Of a stretch of DNA of 64,000 nt, positions 1 to 11,244 are shown one piece after another. Numbering within the stretch: the stretch's first letter is position 1; each line of letters begins with the position of its first letter. Location of the stretch: NCBI RefSeq assembly GCF_030272615.1, contig NC_081414.1:1857501-1921500 (forward strand). Direction: 5' to 3'. The notes under the pieces are model-generated. The model ran no database searches and was not told where the DNA came from. It saw only the letters and a list, made by a program, of their open reading frames with translations. The DNA comes from Cryptomeria japonica (taxonomy: Eukaryota; Streptophyta; Pinopsida; Cupressales; Cupressaceae). The translations under genes and the position numbers were made by a program.

Positions 1-804
1 AGATGTATACAACTATGTGAGCAACTTCTTTCCAAAAGGTATCAACAATTTTTGATTCATTCAACATGGCATTTTTTGGACTGTCCTATTCTTTCTTTCA
101 ACAACTCCATTTTGTTGTGGAGTTATTGTTGCTGAAAGTTATCTTCTTATCCCATGTTTTGTGCAAAAATTGTCAAACTCATTGGAGGTGAATTCTCCTC
201 CTCGATTTGATCTAAGACACTTTATTTTGGCATCCATTTCATTCTCAACTAATTCTTTGAAAGCTTTAAAATTTCCAAGAGCTTCTGATTTCTCCTTTAG
301 AAAGGCAACCTGGGTCATCCTGGACTAATCATCTATTAATAACATAAAATACCTTTCTCCTTGCAAGCTTTTTGTTCTGGGTGGTCCACATAAATCTGTA
401 TGTATAAGTTCTAAAGGTTTTGAAGATGAGTGTTCTTTAGATTTAAAACTTTCCCGGGTTTGTTTCCCAAGTTGACATTGTTTGTAAATGATGTTTGATG
501 GCTTTGTAATTCTTGGCATATCCCTCACTGCTTCCTTTTTGCTGATTTTGACAAGATTGTCAAATTTAAGATGGCCTAGCCTTTTGTGCCACAACCAACT
601 TTCATCTTCTTGAACAAGATTACACGCTTCTTCATTTATATCATTTAGAATGTATAAATTATTTGTAGTTCTATGACCATTTGCAATAACTTTTCCATCC
701 TTTTTAATCTCACATCCCTTTGGCAAGAATGTTACACTATGCCCTTGGTCACAAAGTTGGCTTACACTTAACAAATTTTCTTTTAGACCTTTGACATATA
801 ACAC
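1..804 (-). pseudogene. Copia-1 GAG-pre-integrase and integrase core (5' part, decayed)
   Basis: On the minus strand, 804-325 encodes a GAG-pre-integrase domain (LLSVSQL near the start, then LWHKRLGHLKFDN) followed by the integrase start HTDLCGP, which holds the first catalytic Asp. After a stop near 325 the same integrase continues with CLRSNRGGEF, where copia integrases normally have an Asp (RSD), so the second catalytic residue appears changed to Asn. QQNGVVERKN near 100-130 retains the catalytic Glu. The role of the intact family is strand transfer of element cDNA into the host genome. With one catalytic residue changed and stops present, this copy cannot be active. It is linked to the upstream protease ORF by a frameshift near 800. 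Confidence 0.85.
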
Positions 805-1439
805 ATTTTTTCAGTTTTAGTTTTTCCATGATCTAGGCTAAGTGTTCCTTTACCTCTTATTTCTATTTTTTTGTTGTCACCAAATCTTACGGTTCCTTCA
901 TTTGCTGGTTCAAAAGAGATGAATTTGTTTTTGTCACCTATCATATGTCTTGAGCATCCACTATCTACATACCATCTATCCTTCTTGTTCTTGGCATGGA
1001 GAGCTACTTGAACAAATAAGGATTCTTTTTCTTCTTTTTGCTTCTTCTTCCAAGTCATTTTGGATTTTTCTTCCATTTTGATAGGTGCATCTTCCTTCTC
1101 ATTTTTCTTTGGTAGATTAGGAAAGATAGTTCTGCAAAACCGGGTTGTATGCCCAAAATTGTGACATTTGTAGCACATTACATCATAATTCATTAGAGGA
1201 GAAAATGGATTGTAGTTCATTTGAGTAAAGTTAGAAACATTTCTAGTGTAACTTCTACAATTAACTGCTTTATGACCAAACTTGTAGCATGAAAAACAAT
1301 GTCCATTGAATGGATAATAATTGTTCGGTACATGTGATTTCTTTAGGTGAGATCTTTTCAAATCATTTGAAGGAGGATTAGTTCTTTGAGGAACATTCTT
1401 CTTTCTTTTATTCTCCACTACTTTCCATGAGGTATCCAA
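783..1439 (-). pseudogene. Copia-1 aspartic protease region with two extra CCHC zinc knuckles
   Basis: The minus-strand frame holds two CX2CX4HX4C knuckles (CFSCYKFGHKAVNC and CYKCHNFGHTTRFC) followed by a lysine-rich linker and the retropepsin motif WYVDSGCSRHM, in which Asp-Ser-Gly is the active-site triad. Family knowledge: the protease cleaves the gag-pol polyprotein and the knuckles bind RNA. The frame is open upstream across 1440-1640 except for a TAG at about 1638, so it is fused to gag as expected for copia. It stops at 783, one frameshift before the GAG-pre-integrase domain. The active-site triad is intact, unlike that of Copia-2. Confidence 0.85.
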
Positions 1440-2880
1440 GGTTTTTGAACTAGTAGCCTTTGCTTGTTGATCTTCTATATGGCCAAGACCTATTTTGTTG
1501 GATGTAGGTCTTTGTGAATTGAGAAGCTTATCTAACTTTTTGGTGTTGTTGTCAAACTTTTGAAATTTCTTCGAATCCTTTCTTAAGGAGACAATTTCTA
1601 ATTCTAATTTGTTGCATTCTTCCTCTTTTCTTTTGAGCTAATTCTTTATTTCCTCCTCATTCATCTTTTCTTCCTCTAGTTGCACTTTCAAGTCTTCAAT
1701 GAGCTTGCTTGATTCTTGCCATTGTGTCTTATATTTTGAGACCCTTCTTTTTATCTTTTCATTTTGTTTATATGCATAATGTAACTCTTCTTCAAGATCT
1801 ACATCTTCTTCATCACAAGTAGCTTCTTGTTCTGCTTCTTTCTCATCTTCATCGTCTTCAACTTTCATTGCCATGAAGAGTATCTCTTCACCATCACTGT
1901 TGGTACAATCTTCAAAGTTCTCTTCTGATGAACTAGAGCTTTGCTTATAGCATAAGCTCTTCTTATGTTTTAAAAATTTCTTGAAGGATTTCTTTCCTTT
2001 CTTCTTTGAATAGTTTTTCTTCTCTTCTTCACTATTTTCACTTTCATTTTGGGGATACCTTGAAGCATAGTGCCCAACCTTGCCACAATTGACGCATTTG
2101 AATGGGAATTTGCCTTTGTATTTGCCTTTACCCTTTTTGAACTCTTCTACCTCATCTGATTCACTACTTGAACTTTCATTTGGTGCATAATTTTTATTCT
2201 TACCCTTCTTTTATGCTTTGAAGGATACCTCCTTTTGTGATGGTTTGTGTTCAACTCTCATTTCATAGGCTGTGAAAATCCCATGCAATTCATCTTTTGT
2301 CAACTTGTCCAAATCCTTCATTTCTTCTATTGAAGAGGGTAGACCTTCCTCCATCAACTACTTTTGCTGATATCTTGGAGTCAAATTTCATTGTCAATGA
2401 ACTTATCAATTTTTGAACAAGGACCTTTTCTTCAATATCTTCTCCTAGTCCTCTGATTGTATTCACAATTTCATCCACACACAGAAAATAAGTGGCTATG
2501 TCTTCATCTTCCTTCATTTTAAGGCTTTTAAATTTTATTCTAAGTGTTTGTAGTTTGGCCTCTTTTAATTTCTCATCCCCTTCATAAATACCTTTCAATT
2601 TGTTCCATATCTCTTTGGCTGATTTGCAATGCATGACTTTTGTGAACTCAAAATCTGCAAGGCTACATAGAAGAGCATGTTTGGCTTTGGCATTATTCTC
2701 ACTTTTCTTCTTTCCTACTTGATCTATTGGAGGATTAGATGGAGCTGAGTAACCATCTACCACAAATTGCCAAACATCATAACCAAGTGCATTCAAGTAG
2801 GCTTCCATCTTGATGCTCCAAAATGCATAATTTTTCCCATCAAAGATTGGGCTTCTAATTGTTGCATAATTATCTACGAT
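1440..2880 (-). pseudogene. Copia-1 gag (UBN2/DUF4219-type) with CCHC knuckle and acidic coiled coil
   Basis: The gag start region contains FDGKNYAFWSIKMEAYL, matching the N-terminal motif of plant copia gag (DUF4219), then a helical capsid-like region (2290-2808, with KEIWNKLKGIYEGDEK). A frameshift near 2340 moves the frame to a knuckle at about 2061-2100 (CVNCGKVGHYASRY, last Cys replaced by Tyr), then a Lys/Ser/Glu-rich stretch and a Glu-rich probable coiled coil (1638-1874). Internal stops are a TAA near 2212 and a TAG at 1638. Gag forms the virus-like particle in intact elements. The true start lies upstream of 2808 and may be close to 2880. Confidence 0.82.
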
Positions 2881-2929
2881 GGTGCTCTTTAGGATCTTCC
2901 TTTAAGCTGTAAGGCTATCTCCAAAGGAA

Positions 2930-2944
2930 CTTTCTTTGATACCA
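2930..2944 (-). other. Copia-1 primer-binding site
   Basis: The minus strand reads TGGTATCAAAG two bases beyond the LTR end. This is the usual plant copia primer-binding site, complementary to the 3' end of initiator methionine tRNA. Confidence 0.85.
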
Positions 2945-2946
2945 AT

Positions 2947-3750
2947 TGAAGAGAACTCAAATATACTGAGAGGGGAGGGGGGGTGAATCAATATGTTATA
3001 TAATTTTACCCTTTTAAAAACAAGCTGAAATAATGCTGGAACTTTAATGAATCACACACACTTATAAAGAACACAAAGAACATAATACTTTTTCTCGTGG
3101 AAACCCAATGATGGAGAAAACCACGACAATAAATTCTTTTATATAATTCTTATATTACAATATTCATAGGCACCAACCCCTAAGTTTGTTTGTGAGCACC
3201 AATCCACTGAAAGCACCAACTTCCTAATCCAGAATTAGTGAGCACCAACCCACTTCACATAAATTTGATTTCCACCTTGATAATGTTGTTGTATCAACTA
3301 ATGATGGATTTTGTTTTTCTTCACAAACTCTTTCTTCAACCTGTTGATATTGTGATAATAAATATGCCACAAATTTGATAACAACCTCTTCATAAAATTA
3401 TCACTTCATGATACTGCTTTGTCCCTATTTAAATCTGCATCATATTCTCTTCAAAAGTCTAGAATAATCTTCATACACATATTCAAATATTTTGTGGCAA
3501 TGATTGATCTTTACAAACACACTCTTCACATAAAGATCTTTTATTTTTCACACACATTCGCACGTATGTGCTATTCTCCTTCCAGCATGTTGGTAAACGG
3601 ATTTGTTGCTTTAAGAAACTTTCTTGAAAAACTCTGTTTTGTCCTGTAATTAGCAACAAAGCGTTCACAACAGTTGAAGAATCACAAAGAAATGGTAATT
3701 CTTCTCTGCGTTTGAGAGGGGCAGCTCCCTTGTATAATGGGGGTATTTGG
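2947..3750 (-). repeat. Copia-1 5' LTR (right edge estimated)
   Basis: The LTR edge next to the primer-binding site is TG on the plus strand (CA on the minus strand). About 25 bases in lies the C-run motif read on minus as TGATTCACCCCCCC, which recurs at the same place in the other copia LTRs of this window. No second LTR is present, so the outer edge is a guess between about 3700 and 3780. Confidence 0.6.
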
Positions 3751-4355
3751 ATTTTTCAAAAATTTAAAGAACGAACAATAAAGAAAGATTGAACGCCATA
3801 TAAGATATGAATCTAGATTAAAATAAATTCCATATAATCAAGTTTGAGATACCACAACTTGAAATAAACTTCTTCACATTCAATGTTAAAGGGAAAGCAT
3901 TAGGTAATCATCAATTAAACATAAGAACATTGATAATAACCCATGAGAATAAGTTGAACACACATCCAAATTGATCTCTATTGCTTAATTGCTTGAATAA
4001 CACTATCCAAGTCTCTTATACAAAGCTTGTGAAAAAGTGGAATCCCCACATTGAATAATAATGAGGTATATATAGGTGAAGTGGTAACCACCTGAGGTAA
4101 CTACCCTAACCACTTTTATAACTACTTTATAACTTCCTTAACTTTGGGAAAAATAACTACTTGGAATAACTACCCAAAATGAGAACTTAGGATAACTACC
4201 TCATATGAAAAGAGCCAAGATTATCTTTTATTACAATACAGAAATAGAGATGAGAGAAAAGAAACTCGATCATGAGAGTTATTTACAAAGAAAGACAAAA
4301 ACATGATGCGAGTAACACAACAAAAATTAAGACTATACAAAATGCAACTCTGCAC
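3750..4355 (-). promoter_or_regulatory. LTR-like promoter region: TATA box and TAACTAC motif array downstream of the unassigned ORF
   Basis: On the minus strand, starting from the end of the ORF at 4356, the sequence has an AATAAA-like signal near 4230, then five copies of TAACTAC (plus-strand starts 4098, 4119, 4154, 4167, 4193), then TATATATA at 4067-4074, then a leader-like stretch. This arrangement resembles LTR U3-R and would fit a 3' LTR of an element carrying the neighbouring ORF, but neither LTR boundary nor a second copy is visible. A host promoter is the alternative. Confidence 0.45.
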
Positions 4356-7300
4356 TTATTCTAAGCTAACTCCTTGCACTGTCGATGAGGCTGCTGCTTC
4401 TGTGGGCACATTATGTTGTCCAGGTCCTTTGTCTTTGAAGATTCTAAAAAGTCGGATGGCTGAAGTGACAGATTTTCCTTTGGGAATTAGGATGTTGGCT
4501 ATCCTCATTTTCCATGTCTTCAAGTTTCTATGAATGCCACTTAGTTCTGTCACCATGCTGAGTATCTGAGACATAGAGATTCTCAAGGAAGAGTAAATAT
4601 CAATCAATTTTTCCATGGTATTTTCATTGAAGTTTGTCCTATTAAAAAGCTGTTGATCTACCATGTTCTGGAAGCTATTCTGTAACACCTACAAATCTTC
4701 CATCAATGTCACATCTGGGAGAAGAGCAGTGAGTTGTCCTTGGAGTTTGGTACACACTTGATCACATAAAAGCATGAGCTTTTCTAACTCTGATGAAACT
4801 TGATCTATGATCACTAGTTTCTAGTTAATGCTTTCTATCCATATTTCTAGATAATCTTTTTCACTACTGGGCAGGATTTTCATAGTTGCAAGGGTGTCCA
4901 TTCCAATTTCTATCATTTGTTTGAAATCATTCACAATTTCCTTCCAAGTTGTTTCCTCTTTCTTGATATTCTTCAAGTCTTTCTCAATAGTATCTTTCTT
5001 TATTAAGGCCTCATCATGGATAGATTTTGCTTGGACTAGGAAATCACATGCAAGAGTTTTGACCTTTTCTACCCAACCTTCAATTACCTTTCCATAGGCT
5101 TGGTATTTTTGAAGATTATCCATAACATTCCTTTCAATTACTCCTTCTGGTGTAAATATAATTGGCTGGCGATCTACACTTAGTGGCATAGTGGAGGTAT
5201 CAACTACGGATCTCAAGTAAGAAGACAAAGTGTGCACTTGTTGTTTCAATTGATCCTTGGATTGCTTATCCTTTTCACTTCTCTCCACCATTCTGGCTGC
5301 CATCACATTAAAGTTCTGAATATCAGACTCATGAGAAGAAGGTCCCATATCAATCTTTGTCACAAAAAAGTCTGCAGAGATGGCCTCATTTGTATCTTTC
5401 TTAGATATGGGTTGAGCAATCTCTAAGCACATATTCCTTGAATTTGGATTAGTTTTTATTCTTGAGGATACTTTGAGTTTCTTCGGTTTTTCAGCTCTTC
5501 CAAAGAGATCAGATATGCTACTAAATTTAGGTACCACTAGCTTTTCTACCTTCCTCTTCTTCAATAGACTTTGTTCTAACCATGGGAAAGAAGAATTTTC
5601 TGTAGACTCTTGGATGATTTCTTGTCTTGCTACCATTTTTGTTGTCACCTCTTTGATTTCTTCAAATTGATCGCTTGGATTGCTTGGAAATGATGAATCC
5701 ATGACTAAAGTATTTTGTTGTGCTTCTTGTCATAGGGATTCAATAGGAACTAAGGGAGATATGGAATGCATTCCATCATCAAATCTTGTGTCATCCAGAA
5801 TTTCCACTGGAACTTGATCCTTTACTTGACTTGCAATAGAATTTTCTTCTATGTCTTTTGCTATGGATTTCTTCTTCTTTTGTCGAGGTTCATCACCACA
5901 TGTGTTCTGAAGATTGTTCCTCCTTGGAGGGTCTTCATCTCCATCACTTCCTTGAGTATTCTGGTAAGAAGGAGTATCCCTAGCTGGAGTATGGGAAGAA
6001 TGCAGTGACGTAGAGCTCTCAAGCTGACTTCCTTTCCTTCTTGGAGTTTCCTTTGTTGGTCTGGTAGCAGTCATTTGAGTAATCTTCTTCTTAATCCAGG
6101 ATTCAGAATTCTTGATTACAAAACTCGTTCTTTCTCTGACATCTCTCACTTCTGGATCTGCCCAATTCAAATTGGGAAGTGGCTGGGACTGGACTTGCTC
6201 AAAATAGATAGGATCAATCAAATCAGATCCATCATCTTCAATGCCTTCTATGGTCCAATCCATCTTGAAATCATTCATTTGCTTCAAAGTTAACCTTGTC
6301 CAATCTCTTTTTCTAACCTCGAACTCATCTTCACAATCCTCCCAAAAGTCTTCAAGATTAGGAAAATGAAAATAGCCAGGACCTAACTTTAAGCTGTTCT
6401 TGACATAATCCTTACTATCAAAAGGAAACCTCATCTGATATGGATACAAGTTGACCTTGGATAAAGCTTTTTCTGTCTCATCTGCTCTTGAACTTGACTC
6501 ACATCTATAGTGCCCGAGACAAATGGGAAAGGCTACCCCCTTATTCTTTCTATCTCTACATTTCTTTTGAACTGAAACCAATTGCCGACAAAGCTCAACT
6601 AAAATGAGCTTATCATCAACATATATGGGTAACTTGTGTGGATAACCTTCAAATCCTCCTACTCGAAGATAGGTAAATCTCGGAAACTGGATGAAGAAAC
6701 TTCCATATTTCTTTATCAATTTAGCGGCTTCCTTTGATATTCTAGTGGCAATGTCTCCTTGTAATAACCTTACTGCCCACTTTGTGAAAGCATCATTCAC
6801 CCACCTGAAATACACAAAGCTTTCCTCAAGTTGCAATTGCTTGTAATAATGGTAAACTTGAGTTTCTTGATTTAGGACACCATTAGTACTTAACCCTGGC
6901 CATGACCTCAAATTAGCAATAGCATACATCAAGTAAGAGATCATATGGAAGCGTTGACTTGTTTTGAAGTGCACTAACTGGTCATGTATGCAGTTGCTGA
7001 TGAGATGGCCCCAGTCAATGAATTGCTTACCGACAGAGATGACTGTTATGAAGAGGTACATCCACATTTCGAACTCAGTGGAATCGAGACTTCCTGTCAC
7101 TCTATGGAGTAAGATAATCAAGTAACAAATCTCTTTGATGAAAAGAGAACAATGGAGTGTTTTTGGAAGCTGAGACTGTCCTCCTCATGGTGTGACCATC
7201 CATTCTTTAGCCAGATTGTTGAGGCATTTGCTTCTATTATCGCTGAAGTATTTGTAAGCTTTTTGCTTATCGATGTGAGTGAACTTTTCCTTATATGGCA

Positions 7301-7771
7301 AATGAAGAATAATAGCTATTGAAATTCCATCAAGTTTGGCCATTAAGGATCCATCTGCTGCTCTTATCTCTCTTGCATCTGGATTATATCTTTTTGAGCA
7401 TTCTATCATCAAATATGTACATTGAATTGCTATGGGAAAACATGCTGCTTCAATCAAGCTGCTTCCTGCCACTCTACAGGACAACTTTGATATGTCGCCT
7501 TCCATGAAGAACTTTTTGATTTCCTACAAATTAATATGCCCAATCTTGGTATCATGAACCTCTAGAATCATGGTGGTGATCATCAGGGCGTACTCATACT
7601 TTTGAGCCTTGTATTTCATGATGATGTGTTTTGCAGATCCTTTATATTGAATTCCTCTATGTCAATGTTACTGAAACTTTGAGGCTTCGGTGATGTGTTC
7701 AATAAATTTTCCCAACCCCATATATTGTCTGGTTTGTATACAGGCAGGTTGACATGACTATAATAAAAAAT
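4356..7771 (-). pseudogene. Unassigned long ORF (about 1,100 codons) with five in-frame stops; possible plant-mobile-domain or envelope-like transposon protein
   Basis: Four minus-strand ORFs (7505-7185, 7121-5730, 5702-4821, 4688-4356) are segments of one frame separated only by single stops: TAG at 7524, TGA at 7185, TGA at 5730, TAG at 4821 and TAG at 4689. The final TAA is at 4356. The frame also continues upstream of 7524 (KYKAQKYEYALMITTM) to about 7660. A further coding-like stretch in another frame (PDNIWGWENLLNTSPKPQ) reaches 7771, implying one frameshift near 7650. The N-terminal half is compact and rich in Trp, Tyr and Phe, with IRAADGSLMAKLDG, FIDWGHLIS and YFHFPNLEDFWEDC. The C-terminal half has a basic Ser/Thr/Pro-rich linker and a long Lys/Glu-rich helical region. 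No retroviral catalytic motif is visible. From memory it resembles hypothetical proteins repeated in conifer genomes; that is unverified. It is probably carried by a mobile element. Confidence 0.6.
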
Positions 7772-9809
7772 TTAATCTTTATGCTTTCATAAATGTCTAT
7801 AGCCACTTCCAACACTTGAATTTTGCACCGGTGGAGAGAATATTGGCCTTTCATGCTCAGAACCTAGCTCAATAATGATTGTATTTCTTTGAAATATTTG
7901 AACAAATCCCTCAACGCACTATTATAAAGCCTTCATATCTACATGCAGGAGTGAGAACGCTAAGGAAGGTGGCGTATTGCTATTCACAGCTATCCATGAG
8001 ATAGTATCCTTTCTGAGAAACTCTAGAACATCTGATGACTCCATTCATTACTACGTAGTTCTTGTGCATCATCGATACATTCTGCAAGCCTTTCGTTTCT
8101 CCATATCCACGAGGAGGAATAGAAAACTTTGACTCTGGATTTTACGTCTTCCACAGAGCCAGAGGATTCATGCAATGCTCATGCAGTTATTTCAGCTGCA
8201 AATAATATGTAAACAAACACGCACGACATACATTCTCCTGTCTTGCATATCATCGATAATCTGCAGAATACACATCGAAACATAATACTTCATCTTTGAC
8301 ATTTGTAAGTGCAAGTGGATTTAGGGGGGCACGATAGCATGCATATCTATTGGCATGCAAAGCAAATGGCGGAAGTAGTTAGAAACCAAACTCCGCCTTC
8401 TTTCATGGCCACGTGGTAAGTTCCTTCCGCCAACTGGGGTTTCAGGCAAGCTTTATGGAGGTGCGATTTTCCAATTAGAAAGGTATCGGAATGTTGATCA
8501 ACTTTGCCAAGTTGCCGATAACAACCAAAACATGATTTAAATCTGTAAGTTGGTTGCTGAGATTTGTATTCAGCTTGTTTATCTTTTTGGTCAACTTACC
8601 GATATCATCTCATGCATAAGTGAGTTTGATGCAGTTACCGATTTGAGTGGATAATAGGATAAATCGAGCTTGCATAGCATTCTTTATTTCATTGGTGGGT
8701 TCTTGAAAAACCATTAATGGCCGATAGATAGAACTCATTGAACCACTTACCTTATTCTTTGTGACTTCCATCATTGGTTTGCATAAACATCTTTGGCAAC
8801 TTAGAAGTTATTATCAAAATATCAAATTGTTTTGAAATGATATCGGTGACTTTTAAAAGTAGCACAAGCTACCATTAAGTTTTCTTCAAATGTTTTTCGG
8901 TGCCTTTGGAAACTAGACAAAATTTGCTGATGGATAAATGAAACTTTGGAAACATGCCTCATGCAAGTATATTGGCCTCTTTTGAAAGTAAACCAGCTCG
9001 CCGATGATGAATTTCTCACTTGAAAGTGTTTTAACAAACCTACAACTTTGCAAACTTAGGTGAACTGTCGATGATGGTGCAAATAGAATGAAATTGCCAA
9101 CCTACCGCAAATACATATCAGCCCCTTCATCCTTCACTCTAACTTGTCAGTGTATCCTTCTATTGTCAAAGTTTTCCACATAGGCAGTTTCATGTATGCT
9201 TGTTAGTTGATTGAATTGGCTTATTTTATTCTTTATTCAGCTCAGCAGTAGGCCGATTGGAGTTAACCTTCTCTTGCTATTGGCATTTGATGAACTTTCC
9301 ACAACTTGTGTTAGAAACTCAAGTCAATTTGGCAATAAAGAACAATCCAACATATCTTTGTCCACACTTGGAATTAATTCCACAAGTACTTGAAATGGAA
9401 CGTTGTCTTTGAACGAGAAATGAATATCATTTATTACTTTTGTTCGCCAACATTTCCTCTACAAACCTAAATTTGGATCACTCTGAAGACTTCGACTAAA
9501 ATGGAAGATAGCCCTTTTTCAACCGTTGTACCCTCCAAAATAAATTGAAATAACCATGACCATTTGAAGATGCATGAAGACAATGAAACCACATGAAATG
9601 CATGCGAGTATCTTCCATCAACTTGTGAAAATTTTCAATGGTTAACAATATTTTAACTTTTGTCGCCCAAAGTTTGAATTTTCACTATTTCACAAATGGG
9701 AAAACACAACATTAATCACATACTCCACATACACATTCCATTTGCACAACTTCAAAAAGCAACGATACCATTACATCCCACTTTTATATTATTCCTAAAG
9801 AATGTATAC
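7772..9809. other. Unassigned non-coding stretch
   Basis: No credible coding region, LTR end or RNA gene was recognised. The short ORFs here (8822-9037 minus, 9211-9393 plus) have no recognisable motif. A CACGTG palindrome occurs near 8409. The stretch may be the leader of the element carrying the unassigned ORF, or older flanking DNA. Confidence 0.5.
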
Positions 9810-10867
9810 TGTTAGGTCCCGGAGACAACTGAGAGGGGGGGGGGGTGAATCAGTTGTCCAATAAATTCAACCAAAATTAACTTAACCAAAACTTAAAGCC
9901 GGTAAACCAAAATTTGTGCCGGTAGACAGTTTTATCAGTTAATTGTAGTACTGGTAAAGATTAATGCATGAAACAGAAAGACAATAACATCCACAACACA
10001 TAACACAAATATTTGTACATGGAAACCCTGTAAAAGGAAAAACCATGGTGGGAAGCCTTACCCACAATAAAATGATACTAGTGTAGATAGTATGTGTGTA
10101 CAATATGGATTCTGCACATGCAAAAAGGCTAGCTGCCTAGAGCTCATTGCTCAATCACAAAATGAGAGTCACACTGACTACAATTGGATGGTTAAATACA
10201 ATGATAATGTACTGCATAAAATAGTATCTTCATATATTGGATTCAGAATTGGTTTAGTTCTGATTGCCTTAACAAAACCTTCCTTCAACCTTCAAATGAT
10301 GTCTACGTGTATAGCTCTACTTATTTTCGCATATACCTTATTACAATTCCTTCTTCCTAATCGCATTTTAATCTTACAAATGAGATCTTACATTTATACC
10401 ATAACCTAAGACCAATTGAATAGGTCATCTCATTAAAGATATTACAATAAAATAAATTACAAATAAATCAATATCTGATGCATGATGTTGGCTCAATGCA
10501 TTTACAATAATAATAAATCATCTCTGTAACATGTTGTGCTGATCTGGAATAGATATGCCTGTCGGTGCATATCTTGGACCTATTTGCCGGTAACAACAAA
10601 TATGCAAACCCAAATAAACAAATAACCAAATCGCAAAAACCAAGAGATCGAATAATGTCTTCGACATAGCCAAGTAGTCTCCAAGCCATTCCAAGTGCTG
10701 GTGAACAATATAATCTGTCGATGAACTAAATACCGGTGACTGTGCATAAGTCTCTGACTTGCCGGTGAACATAACCAAAGATCTCCAAGTGCCGATAAGT
10801 GTTGACAAGTGATGATAGGTGTTGACATCAATGACAAAACCATATCAACATATCCAAAATACCAACA
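9810..10867 (-). repeat. Copia-2 3' LTR
   Basis: Begins TGTTAGGTCCC and ends ACCAACA on the plus strand. It aligns along its length with 32792-33848. The C-run motif near the primer-binding-site side (plus: GAGGGGGGGGGGTGAATCA) and the 16-base U3 motif at 10822-10837 are both present. Confidence 0.92.
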
Positions 10868-10881
10868 ATATTCCCCTTTGG
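10868..10881 (-). other. Copia-2 polypurine tract
   Basis: The minus strand reads ACCAAAGGGGAATAT directly before the TG of the 3' LTR, the expected place and composition of a plus-strand priming site. Confidence 0.75.
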
Positions 10882-11244
10882 TAGTGATGGCAACACAAGA
10901 TGGAAAAACCATCAAAGTGCCAAAACAGAAATGCCAAAAACCAAAAACCAACAATCTCCCAAAGAGATCGTTAACCAGAAATGAAAATACAGATACAGAG
11001 AGTAATCAATTTCTCCAACAATCTCTCCCCAAAGTAACAATCTCTCCCCCAAGGGATAATGTGTTTTTCCATATCAATCTCTCCCCCTTTGACATCAAAT
11101 GCCAAGCATTACAAAAACCAGTTTCAAATACAAAATACTAACTTATTATAACAACTACTCCCCTTGAGAAGTAGCTCTCCTCATCAAAGTCAGAATAATA
11201 GATTTCTCTGTTAATTCTGTCGGTTGATGAAAAACATCAACTTT
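10882..11244 (-). other. Copia-2 3' untranslated region
   Basis: Lies between the RNase H stop and the polypurine tract. On the plus strand it is rich in repeated CAATCTCTCCCC-like runs, that is, purine-rich on the element's sense strand, as is common near polypurine tracts. No ORF. Confidence 0.6.

Larger units (their letters stand above)
1..3750 (-). mobile_element. Copia-1: partial Ty1/copia LTR retrotransposon, minus strand, cut by the left window edge
   Basis: Read on the minus strand the order is LTR, primer-binding site, gag, protease, GAG-pre-integrase, integrase, which is the Ty1/copia order. Reverse transcriptase, RNase H and the 3' LTR would lie left of position 1. The coding parts carry frameshifts near 800 and 2340 and stop codons, so this copy is dead. 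The right limit (about 3750) is estimated from where LTR-like sequence gives way to the next unit; no second LTR is available to fix it. Confidence 0.88.

Noticed and set aside
8822-9393. Small ORFs suggesting a host gene
   Set aside because: 60-71 codons, no motif, no supporting splice or promoter context.
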